64,000 nucleotides of DNA from JAHEME01 sp034435035 (GTDB taxonomy: Bacteria > Chloroflexota > Anaerolineae > Aggregatilineales > UBA3940): contig DAOTXW010000060.1 of NCBI GenBank assembly GCA_034435035.1, positions 1-64,000 of the forward strand, read 5' to 3'. Of the stretch, positions 1 to 8,533 are shown in pieces; position 1 is the first letter of the stretch, and each line of letters opens with the position of its first letter. The position numbers and the translations under genes were made by a program. The notes under the pieces are model-generated. The model ran no database searches, was not told the DNA's origin, and saw only the letters and a list, made by a program, of their open reading frames with translations.

Positions 1-126
1 GCTCCAACAGCCCCGCCCGCTCCGACGGCCCCGCCGGCTCAGACGGCGCCGCCGGCTCCAACAGCCCCGCCCGCTCCGACGGCCCCGCCGGCTCCGACGG
101 CGCCGCCGGCTCAGACGGCGCCGCTG
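1..126 (+). repeat. Tandem 18-bp repeat encoding APTAPP linker
   Basis: Seven in-frame 18-base units, each coding Ala-Pro/Gln-Thr-Ala-Pro-Pro/Leu, arranged as a 54-base higher-order unit repeated twice and then a final partial. Units alternate between CCA/CCG/CAG at the second codon. The array continues to the window edge, so the full copy number is unknown. It encodes the linker ahead of a receiver domain. Confidence 0.9.
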
Positions 127-564
127 GCTGAAGGCGCCGGCACGACCCGCATCCGCAAGCCGATTGATCCCAACGGCGCTCACGTGCTGGTGGTTGAAGA
201 CAATGTGCCCAACTTCGTGCTGATCGCCCGCCTGCTGGCTTATATGGGGATTCAGTGCGAGTGGAAGACATCAGGCTGGCAGGTGGTTGAATTCGCTGAC
301 ACGCTGCCGCGCATCGACCTGATCCTGATGGACATTCGCCTGCCTTACGAGGATGGCTTCCAGGCGCTTGAGAAGGTGCGCCAGAATGCGCGCCTGAAGG
401 ATACGCCGGTGGTCGCGGTGACGGCCGAGGCCAGCATGGATCAGATGAAGCGTGCGCAGGAATCGGGCTTTGACGGATTCCTGTCCAAACCGCTGGATCC
501 CGATCGGTTCCCCGATCAGATCCGCCGTGTGCTCAGTGGAGAGCAGGTCTGGGAACTCCGTTAA
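1..564 (+). CDS. Response regulator receiver domain, C-terminal part (gene starts upstream)
   Basis: The frame is open from base 1, so this is the 3' end of a longer gene. The first 42 residues are seven copies of an APTAPP-type hexapeptide, a flexible Ala/Pro linker. Then comes a full REC domain (about residues 62-180): acidic pair in VLVVEDN, phospho-acceptor Asp in LILMDIRLP, conserved Thr in VVAVTAE and Lys in FLSKPLD. It resembles the DivK/CheY-like receivers found at the end of hybrid kinases. What lies N-terminal to the linker cannot be seen; a kinase or other sensor module is likely. It is separated by 45 bases from the GAF receptor operon and probably belongs to it. Confidence 0.9.
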   Translation, partial: APTAPPAPTAPPAQTAPPAPTAPPAPTAPPAPTAPPAQTAPLAEGAGTTRIRKPIDPNGAHVLVVEDNVPNFVLIARLLAYMGIQCEWKTSGWQVVEFADTLPRIDLILMDIRLPYEDGFQALEKVRQNARLKDTPVVAVTAEASMDQMKRAQESGFDGFLSKPLDPDRFPDQIRRVLSGEQVWELR

Positions 565-609
565 CCACCGCCGGGCCGCCTGCTGCGCGGGCGGCAAGTG
601 AGGGACGCG

Positions 610-2646
610 ATGCTGAAGCAACTCGCCGGCAGCCTTGAAGATACCTTTGTGGCCGCCGGGTCGATCCTCGACGTGGCCCGCGAACTGGCGACCTCGGCCA
701 GCCCGGCTCAGCTGGTGGACGTGCTGCGTGAGCGCGTGCTGTCCGCCTCCGCTGACCGCGTCAGCCTGATCCAGACCGGGTTCGGCCTGTTTGGCGAGCC
801 GGTCACCGAAGCGATCGCCACCTGGGATGCCGGCGGCCACGCTCCGGATGTCGGCCTGCCCGACAACCTGCGCCGCCGCATCGGCAAGCAGCCGCTGGTT
901 GTCTCCAATGTGGCGGCCCTTGATCGGTCGTTTGCCGACCTGGCCGACTATGCCCGCGAGGTGATCCGGGCTGAGAGTCTGGCCATCTTCCCCCTGGTGG
1001 GCCGCGACCGCACCGCGGGCTACCTGCTGATCGCCAGCCGTACCCCGCACGCCTATACGCCGCCTGAAGTGCAGATCCTTCAGGCATTGGCCACTCAGAT
1101 CGCCGTAGTGCTGGAGAATCTCTCGCTGCTGGAGGCCGTGGGGCGCAAGACCGAATCGCTCAACCTCATCAACGATACTTCCCGTCTGCTGGCCGGCGTG
1201 CGCGAGCGCGAGGATCTGAACCGCGCCATCTCCGCCAGCCTGGCCGGCCAGCCATTCGTCGCTCATCTGAGCCTCGCCTGGCATCAGGCGGAGCAGCCCT
1301 ATGTGACGCTGGAAGTGCTCAAGGGCGATCCGCTGCCGCCGTACAGCGATCTGGCTGGCACGGCCATCGAGCAGGCGCTCAAAGGCCGCGAGGTGCTGTT
1401 CCTGCCCGATCTGGCGGCCCGCGACGACGCCGCGCTGTTTGCAGGCACCGGCGCCTCGATGCTGGTGCTGGCCCCGCTGGCGATCCGCGAGCGCGTCTAT
1501 GGGACGCTGAATATCGGGATCGTCGAAGGGCATACGTTTGGCATCGGGGATGCGGAGGTCTTCCGCCAGCTGGCCGCGCAGATCGCCGTGACCGTGCAGA
1601 CGATCGATCTGTTTGAGCGCCTGCAGGGATCGCTGAACGAGGCGACCCATCTGTACAACACGGCGCTGGCGCTGAACACGGCCCACAGCGCCGATGACGT
1701 CATCAACACGGCGCTGGCCGAGATCGCACAGGTCAGCGGCGCGGCCCGGATGATGCTCTACCTGGCTGGCCCCGATCCGCGGGGCAGGGTAGCCTACTAC
1801 ACGGAGGTCGTGGCGGGTTGGAACAATGGGACCCTGCGTCGGGTCAGCACCAACCGCCGCCGCCCCGCTGAAGTGCCCCTGCTGACTCAGTTCCCTCAGC
1901 CGCGGGCCAACCTGATTTTCAACAACCTGACCGATCCGCGGCTGACCGAGGAGGTGCGGGCGGCGCTGGCCAGCGAGGAGGCCACCGGGCTGATGGTCAT
2001 CCCCCTCACTGCCGGCGCGGCCTGGCTGGGCGTGCTGGCGGTTGAGGCGCAGGCGGAGCAGCAGTTCACCAGCGACCAGGCGCGGCTGTGCCGCACGATC
2101 GCCGATCAGGCGGCGCTGGTGCTGGATTCCCAGTTGCTGCTGCAGCGGGCCGAACAGGCTGCCCGCCGGGAGCAGGCGCTGCGCCAGATCACGGAGCGCA
2201 TCCGCACGGCGGATACACCCGAGGGGGTGGTCGAGATGGCACATGTCGAGCTCCGGCAGGCGCTGGGCCGCACCCCTGAGGAGCTGGAACGCCTGCAGTG
2301 GCGTGATGAACAGGCCCTGAGCGCTGAGGAGTGGGACCTGGTGGAGCAGGTCGGCCATCAGGTGGATCTGGCCATCGCCAACCTGCAGCTGATGGCGGCC
2401 ACCCGGCAGACAGCCCAGCATGAGCAGACCGTTGGCCTGATGGTATCCGAACTGCAGCGGGCCGTGACGGTTGAGGATGTGCTGGAGACGGCGGCCCGCA
2501 CCCTGCGTGACGTGCTGGGGGATTACGAGGTATCCGTCCGGCTGAGGACGGACCTGCCGGATGGCGCCCGCCTGGTCCTGACGGACAGCTACGAGGATGG
2601 CGGGCGCAGCCAGGATGAACGAGCAGGTCATTCCGCGGAGGGCTGA
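610..2646 (+). CDS. Soluble multi-GAF sensor protein, no kinase core
   Basis: 678 residues made of consecutive GAF-like modules separated by helical connectors: roughly residues 20-170, 190-330, 345-500 and a shorter one near 510-600, ending in the start of another. Typical GAF signatures are visible (FPLVGRDRTAGYLLIAS; VLAPLAIRERVYGTLNIGI; final LVLDSQLLLQRAEQ helix). There is no membrane segment, HisKA or ATPase. ATG at 610 was chosen because GAGGGA sits four bases upstream; GTG at 598 is the alternative. Its stop overlaps the next start (TGATG). The ligand is unknown. It is the only member of this GAF series without a membrane or extracellular N-terminus, so it may act as a cytoplasmic partner of the array. 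Confidence 0.85.
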   Translation: MLKQLAGSLEDTFVAAGSILDVARELATSASPAQLVDVLRERVLSASADRVSLIQTGFGLFGEPVTEAIATWDAGGHAPDVGLPDNLRRRIGKQPLVVSNVAALDRSFADLADYAREVIRAESLAIFPLVGRDRTAGYLLIASRTPHAYTPPEVQILQALATQIAVVLENLSLLEAVGRKTESLNLINDTSRLLAGVREREDLNRAISASLAGQPFVAHLSLAWHQAEQPYVTLEVLKGDPLPPYSDLAGTAIEQALKGREVLFLPDLAARDDAALFAGTGASMLVLAPLAIRERVYGTLNIGIVEGHTFGIGDAEVFRQLAAQIAVTVQTIDLFERLQGSLNEATHLYNTALALNTAHSADDVINTALAEIAQVSGAARMMLYLAGPDPRGRVAYYTEVVAGWNNGTLRRVSTNRRRPAEVPLLTQFPQPRANLIFNNLTDPRLTEEVRAALASEEATGLMVIPLTAGAAWLGVLAVEAQAEQQFTSDQARLCRTIADQAALVLDSQLLLQRAEQAARREQALRQITERIRTADTPEGVVEMAHVELRQALGRTPEELERLQWRDEQALSAEEWDLVEQVGHQVDLAIANLQLMAATRQTAQHEQTVGLMVSELQRAVTVEDVLETAARTLRDVLGDYEVSVRLRTDLPDGARLVLTDSYEDGGRSQDERAGHSAEG

Positions 2647-4307
2647 TGGCCCCCGCTCCGGGTGGTATAAAGCGCATGAAAGTTGAACAGGCCGTACCTC
2701 GACCCTTCTGGAACACGCTGACTGAGCCGCACGCTGCCCTCACCGGGCCGGTGGAACGGCGGCGCGCCCGCGTACTGTCCGGCATCAGCCTGGCGCTGCT
2801 GGCTGGCGCGGCGGCGCTGGCGGTCTGGGCCTTCACGCGCAGCCCCGGCGCCGGGTACGCGGCTCTGCCACCGGCGGCCCTGTTCCTGGTTGTCTATGCG
2901 CTCAGCCGCACCCCCCGCGCACCTCAGGGGGCGCTGCTGCTGGTGCTGGGCCTGCTGATCGGTAATTTCGTGGTGATCCTGCGCGAGCCGGATGCAGCGC
3001 AGGTGGCAGAGGATATCCCCTTCCTGCTGCTGCCGATCCTGCTGGCGGCGCTGCTGCTCAACGCCCGGCTGGCCGGGGCGCTGGCGGCGGCTGTCGTGAT
3101 CGGGCTGCTGGCGCTCCCGCTGGCCCTGCCGTGGCTGTCGCTGGCGGATTATCTGCCGGGGTTTGCGGCCAACGCGATCGTGGCGATCCTGGCCGCGCTC
3201 ATGGCCTTCCTGCGGGAGCGGGACATGGCGCTGATCCAGAATCAGACCGCCGATCTCACCCGCTACACCCGGACGCTGGAGGCCGAAGTCCGCAACGTCA
3301 TCACCACCGCGCAGGTTGGCCAGGCGATCACCGGGATGCGCAACCTGAGCGACCTGCTGCGCCAGATCGTCACGCTGATCGTCGAACGGTTCGACTTCTA
3401 TCACGCGCAGGTCTTTCTGCTGGATGACGCCCGCGAGTTCGCCGTCCTGCGCGAAAGCACCGGCGAGCCGGGGCGCGAGCTGCTGGCCCGCGGCCACCGG
3501 CTCCCCGTTGGCTCGCAGTCGGTGATCGGGCAGGTGGCCGCGCAGGGCAAGCCGCTGATTGTGCTGGATACGGATACCAACCCGGTGCACCGCCGCAACG
3601 ATCTGCTGCCCAACACTCGCTCGGAGATGGCGCTGCCGCTGGTGGCGGGCGGGCAGCTGATCGGGGTGTTGGATATTCAGAGCGCCCGGCCCAACGCCTT
3701 CAGCGAATCCGACCTGCGCGTCTTTCAGACGATGGCCGACCAGCTGGCGGTCGCCATCGAGAACGCGCGGCTGTTTGAGCGCACGCAGCGCGATCTGGAC
3801 GAGATCGAAAAGCTCAACCGCCGGCTGACCGGCGAAGGCTGGATGCGCTATCAGGCCAGCCGGCCCGGCGGCGCGGCTATCGGCTACCAGGCTGGCCCGG
3901 ACGGTGCGCGCCCGATCCGCCCCGGCGAGCTGCCGGCGGGCGATGGGCAGGAAGCCGGCGCGCTCAGCCTGCCGCTGATGGTGCGCGGCGAGCCGATCGG
4001 CGTGCTGGATGTGCGCTCGCGCAGCGGGGAGCCGCTGGATGAGCAGGCTCAGGCGGTGCTCCAGGCGGTGGCTGAGCGGGTGGCGCTGGCGTTGGACAGC
4101 ACCCGGCTGGGCGACAGCGCCCTGCGTCAGGTGGAGCGCGAGCAGCTGCTGGGCCGCCTTTCCGCTGAGCTGCAGGCGACCACCGATCTGGATGTCATCC
4201 TGCATATCGCGGCGCGGGAAGCCAGCCGGGCGCTGGGCACGCCGCGCGGGTTCGTGCATCTGGCGATGAAGCCGCGTGATGAACCGGCTCCGCCCGAGCA
4301 GGGGTAG
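2646..4307 (+). CDS. Membrane GAF receptor, no kinase core
   Basis: 553 residues. Residues 41-195 are very hydrophobic and form about five or six membrane helices. A helical stalk follows, then a canonical GAF domain (about 225-380, with YHAQVFLLDD, LPVGSQSVIGQV, HRRND, MALPLVAGGQLIGVLDIQS), a linker with NRRLTGEGW, a shortened second GAF (400-490) and a C-terminal REQLLGRLSAEL helix that stops at the beginning of a third GAF. It overlaps the preceding gene by one base and has GGAGGG just upstream. The core is closely similar to the GAF cores of the next four genes and of the hybrid kinase, indicating recent paralogy. No histidine kinase or cyclase domain is present. Confidence 0.85.
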   Translation: MAPAPGGIKRMKVEQAVPRPFWNTLTEPHAALTGPVERRRARVLSGISLALLAGAAALAVWAFTRSPGAGYAALPPAALFLVVYALSRTPRAPQGALLLVLGLLIGNFVVILREPDAAQVAEDIPFLLLPILLAALLLNARLAGALAAAVVIGLLALPLALPWLSLADYLPGFAANAIVAILAALMAFLRERDMALIQNQTADLTRYTRTLEAEVRNVITTAQVGQAITGMRNLSDLLRQIVTLIVERFDFYHAQVFLLDDAREFAVLRESTGEPGRELLARGHRLPVGSQSVIGQVAAQGKPLIVLDTDTNPVHRRNDLLPNTRSEMALPLVAGGQLIGVLDIQSARPNAFSESDLRVFQTMADQLAVAIENARLFERTQRDLDEIEKLNRRLTGEGWMRYQASRPGGAAIGYQAGPDGARPIRPGELPAGDGQEAGALSLPLMVRGEPIGVLDVRSRSGEPLDEQAQAVLQAVAERVALALDSTRLGDSALRQVEREQLLGRLSAELQATTDLDVILHIAAREASRALGTPRGFVHLAMKPRDEPAPPEQG

Positions 4308-4341
4308 GGTATCCCCGCCCGTGCCGGCGCCGGATTATGAC

Positions 4342-4475
4342 TATAATGAGGGCAGCCGTGGGGGCTGGCCGGCTCAGAGCAGCCGGCGCGTTGCAGGCAT
4401 GGGGGCCGTGGAGGCCCCTCCCGTGTATGAGGGCCTGAGGGGGAATCCCGGGATCAGGATAGGCGATACAAGCTT
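4342..4475 (+). promoter_or_regulatory. Possible internal promoter and structured leader
   Basis: The only clear gap inside the GAF operon (4308-4475). TATAAT at 4342-4347 stands out in this GC-rich DNA; no good -35 is visible 17 bases upstream, so activator dependence or chance is possible. The leader can form two short hairpins, CCGGCT/AGCCGG (4369-4386) and GGGGCC/GGCCCC near 4402-4420. It would give the downstream receptors and the kinase an independent start. Confidence 0.4.
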
Positions 4476-6284
4476 ATGAGCCAGAATACACCATACACCT
4501 CAACCGCCCCGACGGGGCGCCTGGGCTGGCTGACCCACGTGGCGGCCCGCGACAGCGCCGCCGCCCGCCGGGGGGCAACCACGGCTGTGCTGCTGGTGAT
4601 CGCCGCCGCGGCGACCCTCGTCGTCCTGACCGTGCAGGCGGTGACGGGCATCTTCACGGTGCCCGGCGCCCTGCTGCGCATGCTGATCACGCTGGCGGTG
4701 GCGGGTGGGCTGTTCATGGCCAACCGCCTCGGCTATACCCGCGCGACCGGCACGGCCATGGCCCTGCTGATCCTGCTGCTGAACTTCGCCGTGCTGGACA
4801 TGACCGGCCGCGAGCTGCCGGGCCCGGCGGTGCAGATCGTGCCGATCCTGGTCGCTGGGCTGCTGGGGACGCCTGCCTCCGCGCTCATTATGACCCTGCT
4901 GGCAGTTGCCGGGCACCTGATCGTCAACCTGCAGGCCGACCCCAATTACCTCACCGGGGCGGGCAGCGCGATCAGCGGCCTGCTGAACCTGTATGCTCAG
5001 TTCACCGTCGTTGGCATCGCCTCCTGGCTGTTTTCGCGGGTCAGCGCTCAGGCGCTGGAGGAAAGCAGCCGTTACAGCCTGACGCTCTCCAGCCGCCAGC
5101 TTGAGCTGGAGCAGCGCTTCGATGCCCAGAACCGCTATCTTCAGGCCACCACCGCCATCGCCCGCGCCATCGTCGGCGTGCGCGACATCGATCGTCTGCT
5201 GGAGCAGGCCGTCGGGCTGGTGCGCGAGACATTCAACTACTATCATGTGCAGGTATTCCTGGTGGACGATGATCGCGAGTATGCGGTGCTGCGCCAGAGC
5301 ACCGGCGAGGCCGGCCAGCAGCTGCTGGCCAGCGGCCATCGCCTGCCCGTCGGCAGCCTGAGCGTGATCGGGCAGGTCACGGCCACCGGGCGCCCGGTGG
5401 TGGCCCGCGATACCGATGTCGATGCCATCCACCGCCGCAACAGGCTGCTGCCCCTGACGCGCTCTGAGATGGCGCTGCCGCTGGTGTCAGGCGACCAGGT
5501 GATCGGCGCGCTCGACCTGCAGAGCACCGAGCCGGACGCCTTCACGCCCGACGTGCTGCCGACCCTGCAGGCTATGGCCGACCAGCTGGCGATCGCGATT
5601 GAGAATGCGCGCCTCTACAGCCAGGCGCAGGACAACCTGCGGCAGCTCCAGAAGCTGTACAGCGAGGTCACCGAGCGATCCTGGACCGACTTTCTGGCCT
5701 CGGCGGACGATGTTGACCGCCGGCAGGTCTACGGGCCGGAGCCGGCCGCGCTGCGGGCGCAGCGGAGCGATGTGGTGCGCCGCGTGCTGAACGCCGGCAC
5801 GGTGCTGGTCTCGTCGGGGCAGGATGGACGCCCCGCCTACCTCGCGGCCCCGATCCTGGTGCGGGGTGAGGTGGTCGGCGTGATCGGCGTCGAGCCTGAG
5901 CGCAGCCGCGACTGGACGCAGGACGATGTGCAGCTCCTCCAGAGCGTGGCGGAGCGCACAGCGCTGGCTGTGGAGAACGCCCGACTCTACCTGCAGGCGC
6001 AGCGCGCCGCCGACCGCGAGCGCCTGGTCAATACCATCGCCTCGCGCCTGCAGCGCGCGCCCAACCTGGCGATGCTGCTGGAAAGCGCGGCTCAGGAGCT
6101 GGCCAGCGCGCTGGGCACCGATAATGTGTATGCGGAAATCAGCCTTGATCAGCCGCTGCCCCGCCGGGAGGCCGGCGAAGGGTCGGACCGCGAGGCCGTC
6201 GAGGGGGCAGCCCGTCAGCATGACGGCTCGCTGCCGCCGGAGAGCGCCCGCGACGAGGCTGAGGAAGCGAGGGCCAAATCATGA
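4476..6284 (+). CDS. Membrane GAF receptor, no kinase core
   Basis: 602 residues. About residues 30-190 contain five or six membrane helices, followed by a coiled stalk (RQLELEQRFDAQNRYLQATTAIA written as helix), a full GAF domain (about 230-385; YHVQVFLVDD, LPVGSLSVIGQV, HRRNR, MALPLVSGDQVIGALDLQS), a WTDFLASADD linker and a shortened GAF (410-520) with VRGEVVGVIGVEPE. The C-terminus is charged and disordered. It overlaps the next gene by four bases (ATGA). It has the same architecture as the gene at 2646 but a diverged membrane part, so inputs may differ while the cytoplasmic output surface is conserved. Confidence 0.85.
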   Translation: MSQNTPYTSTAPTGRLGWLTHVAARDSAAARRGATTAVLLVIAAAATLVVLTVQAVTGIFTVPGALLRMLITLAVAGGLFMANRLGYTRATGTAMALLILLLNFAVLDMTGRELPGPAVQIVPILVAGLLGTPASALIMTLLAVAGHLIVNLQADPNYLTGAGSAISGLLNLYAQFTVVGIASWLFSRVSAQALEESSRYSLTLSSRQLELEQRFDAQNRYLQATTAIARAIVGVRDIDRLLEQAVGLVRETFNYYHVQVFLVDDDREYAVLRQSTGEAGQQLLASGHRLPVGSLSVIGQVTATGRPVVARDTDVDAIHRRNRLLPLTRSEMALPLVSGDQVIGALDLQSTEPDAFTPDVLPTLQAMADQLAIAIENARLYSQAQDNLRQLQKLYSEVTERSWTDFLASADDVDRRQVYGPEPAALRAQRSDVVRRVLNAGTVLVSSGQDGRPAYLAAPILVRGEVVGVIGVEPERSRDWTQDDVQLLQSVAERTALAVENARLYLQAQRAADRERLVNTIASRLQRAPNLAMLLESAAQELASALGTDNVYAEISLDQPLPRREAGEGSDREAVEGAARQHDGSLPPESARDEAEEARAKS

Positions 6285-8527
6285 GCACGCGTTCACGAAG
6301 CGCCCGCGCCATCAATCTGCTGTCGCTGCCGATCGCGGTCAAGCTGGCGATCGGCCTCGGCGCGGTGCTGCTGATCACCGCCCTGGTCACCAACCAGCTG
6401 GTCAGCCAGGTGGTCACCGACGCGCAGCAGCAGGTGGTGCTCCAGGACCTGGAGACGCTCAGCCGCTCCAATGCCTTCCGGGTGGTTGACGTGCTGGGGC
6501 AGGAAATCATCACGCTGAACAACCTCGCCACCACCGCGCTCATCCAGCAGCAGCTGCGTCTGCTGTCCCAGTCTGACGCCGTTTTCCCGGCTGACGAAGA
6601 GACGGTGATCCTGCCCGATGCCCTGCTGACGCAGGAGGTCGTGGCCTTCCTGCAGACGCACCGCGAGTTCAGCACGGTGGCGATCGTCGATGAAAAGGGC
6701 ATCGTCCGCGCGGTCGATCCGCTGCCGTTCGAGACCCGCCTCGACCCGGATAACTGGCGCTGGTACGAAGGCGCGCTGCTGGAAGGCACCTACATTCACG
6801 AGCCGGATGAAGACTTCCTGACCGGCGTCAACGGCATCCAGCTGGCCCTGCAGATCCCGGATACCGTCGAACCGGATCGCGCCCTGGGCGTGGTCTACGC
6901 CGTCTGGAACATGAGCAACGTGCTGGATGTCACCCTGGTAGGCACCAGCCGCGAGGGCACGGTGGTCGAGCTGGATGGCTCAGTGCTGATCTCCGGCACC
7001 GAGCCGCTGGGCAGCCTGCTCAACCGCCGCCTGTATGAGCGGGTGCGCGAAGCGCCTGCCGGATCGTTCCGGTTCACCGATGATCAGGGCCGCGAGTGGC
7101 TGTATGGCTTCGTCAACATGAGCACCCTGAATCTCGGCGATGAGCGCATCCGCAACCTGCGCTGGATCTTCCTGACCCGCCAGCCCCTCTCGGCCATCGA
7201 GGCCAACGTGAACCTGCTGGCCGGGCGGCTCCGGCTGGCCGTCGGTGCCAGCGCGCTGGTCGTCACGCTGGCGGTGGCCGGGTTCGCCACGCTGCTGCTG
7301 CGCCCGCTGCGCCGTCTGACCGACGCCGCGGCGCAGATCCGGCGCGGCAACCTGAGCGCGCCGATCCCCGATCTGCCCACTGATGAGGTGGGGCAGCTGG
7401 CCGGGGTGCTGCGCGGCCTGGTCGAGCAGCTGCTGGAGCGTGTGTCTGAGCTGCGTGCGGCTGTGCAGGTCTCCCATGCGGCGGTGCTGACGCTGGACCT
7501 TTCCACCATGCTCGAAGATGTGGTGCGCTCGCTGACCACCCAGTTCGGCTACCCGGATGTGCGCGTCTATCTGGTCAACCCGGCGGGCAACCGCGCCGTC
7601 ATTCAGGCGGCAGCCGGCGCCGAGGGCGAGCGCCTGCTGCGTGCCGGTCACCGGGTGCCGGTCGATGAAACCACGCTGATCGGGCGGGCCATCCTGCTCG
7701 GCGAGCCGCAGATCGGCTCGGAGCGCGAGCGCCTGCGCGAGGCGGGCCTGATGACCGGGCGAGCCGAGCTGGCCATCCCGTTGCAGTCAGGCTCCCGCCC
7801 GCTGGGGGTCCTCTATCTGCTGGCCCGCCGCCTGGGCGCCTTCGAGGCGGAAGATGTGGACCTGCTGCGCCTGATCGCCGACCAGGTGAGCGCGACCATC
7901 GCCAACGCCCGCCTGTTTGAGCAGTCCGCGGCTAACCTGGCGGAAATTGAAGCCCTGAACCGCCGCCTGACCCGCGGCGGCTGGGAAGAGTACCTCGGCG
8001 AGGGCGGCGTCATCCGCCATACACCGGACCCGGAGCGGCGCTGGCCGGCGCTGGCGGCGGGCGAAGGCGGCAGCGCGGCCGCTGTCCAGGCCGCCACCTA
8101 TGTCGAACCGGACGGCCGGATCGTGCTGGCCGCGCCGGTGCTGCTGCGCGGCGAGGTGATCGGCACGCTGGCCGCGACGCGCCCGGCGGGCGCTCGCTGG
8201 TCGCGCGATGAAGTGGCCCTGATGGAATCGGTCGCCGCCCGTATGGCGATGATCGCCGAAAGCATCCGCCTGGTTGACGAGTCGAGCCGACGCGCCCAGC
8301 GTGAGCAGCGCGTCAACGAGGTCTCCGCCAGCCTGTTGCAGCGGGCCACCAGCGTGGATGCCGTGCTGCGCGGGGCGCTGGATGAACTGAACGAGGTGCT
8401 GGGCTCCGACCGTATTGCGCTGCGGCTGGGCCCGGCCGCGCCGGATGGCGACCGCCAGCCAGGGGCAGAGCGCGACGCCGGGGATGAGGAGCGCCGGGGC
8501 CAGGGCGTCAATGGGGACAGGGAGTAG
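6281..8527 (+). CDS. Cache-like/HAMP/GAF transmembrane receptor, no kinase core
   Basis: 748 residues. A transmembrane helix at about 17-42, an extracytoplasmic sensor of roughly 260 residues (Cache-like by position and by FSTVAIVDEKGIVRAVD), a second helix at about 312-337, a HAMP segment (LLLRPLRRLTDAAAQIRRGNLSAPI) and then GAF (about 400-550) and a shortened GAF with the family linker NRRLTRGGWEEYL. It ends with the REQRVNEVSASLLQRA helix. It has no HisKA, HATPase or methyl-accepting region, so it cannot signal alone. HAMP output normally drives a kinase, cyclase or MCP; here only GAF modules follow. The start overlaps the preceding stop, consistent with translational coupling. Confidence 0.85.
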   Translation: MSTRSRSARAINLLSLPIAVKLAIGLGAVLLITALVTNQLVSQVVTDAQQQVVLQDLETLSRSNAFRVVDVLGQEIITLNNLATTALIQQQLRLLSQSDAVFPADEETVILPDALLTQEVVAFLQTHREFSTVAIVDEKGIVRAVDPLPFETRLDPDNWRWYEGALLEGTYIHEPDEDFLTGVNGIQLALQIPDTVEPDRALGVVYAVWNMSNVLDVTLVGTSREGTVVELDGSVLISGTEPLGSLLNRRLYERVREAPAGSFRFTDDQGREWLYGFVNMSTLNLGDERIRNLRWIFLTRQPLSAIEANVNLLAGRLRLAVGASALVVTLAVAGFATLLLRPLRRLTDAAAQIRRGNLSAPIPDLPTDEVGQLAGVLRGLVEQLLERVSELRAAVQVSHAAVLTLDLSTMLEDVVRSLTTQFGYPDVRVYLVNPAGNRAVIQAAAGAEGERLLRAGHRVPVDETTLIGRAILLGEPQIGSERERLREAGLMTGRAELAIPLQSGSRPLGVLYLLARRLGAFEAEDVDLLRLIADQVSATIANARLFEQSAANLAEIEALNRRLTRGGWEEYLGEGGVIRHTPDPERRWPALAAGEGGSAAAVQAATYVEPDGRIVLAAPVLLRGEVIGTLAATRPAGARWSRDEVALMESVAARMAMIAESIRLVDESSRRAQREQRVNEVSASLLQRATSVDAVLRGALDELNEVLGSDRIALRLGPAAPDGDRQPGAERDAGDEERRGQGVNGDRE

Positions 8528-8533
8528 CCGCCG

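Noticed and set aside
271..2631. Long open frame on the minus strand opposite the first GAF gene
   Set aside because: His/Gln/Arg-rich composition typical of the antisense of a high-GC gene, no recognisable domain, and it opposes a well-supported GAF gene.
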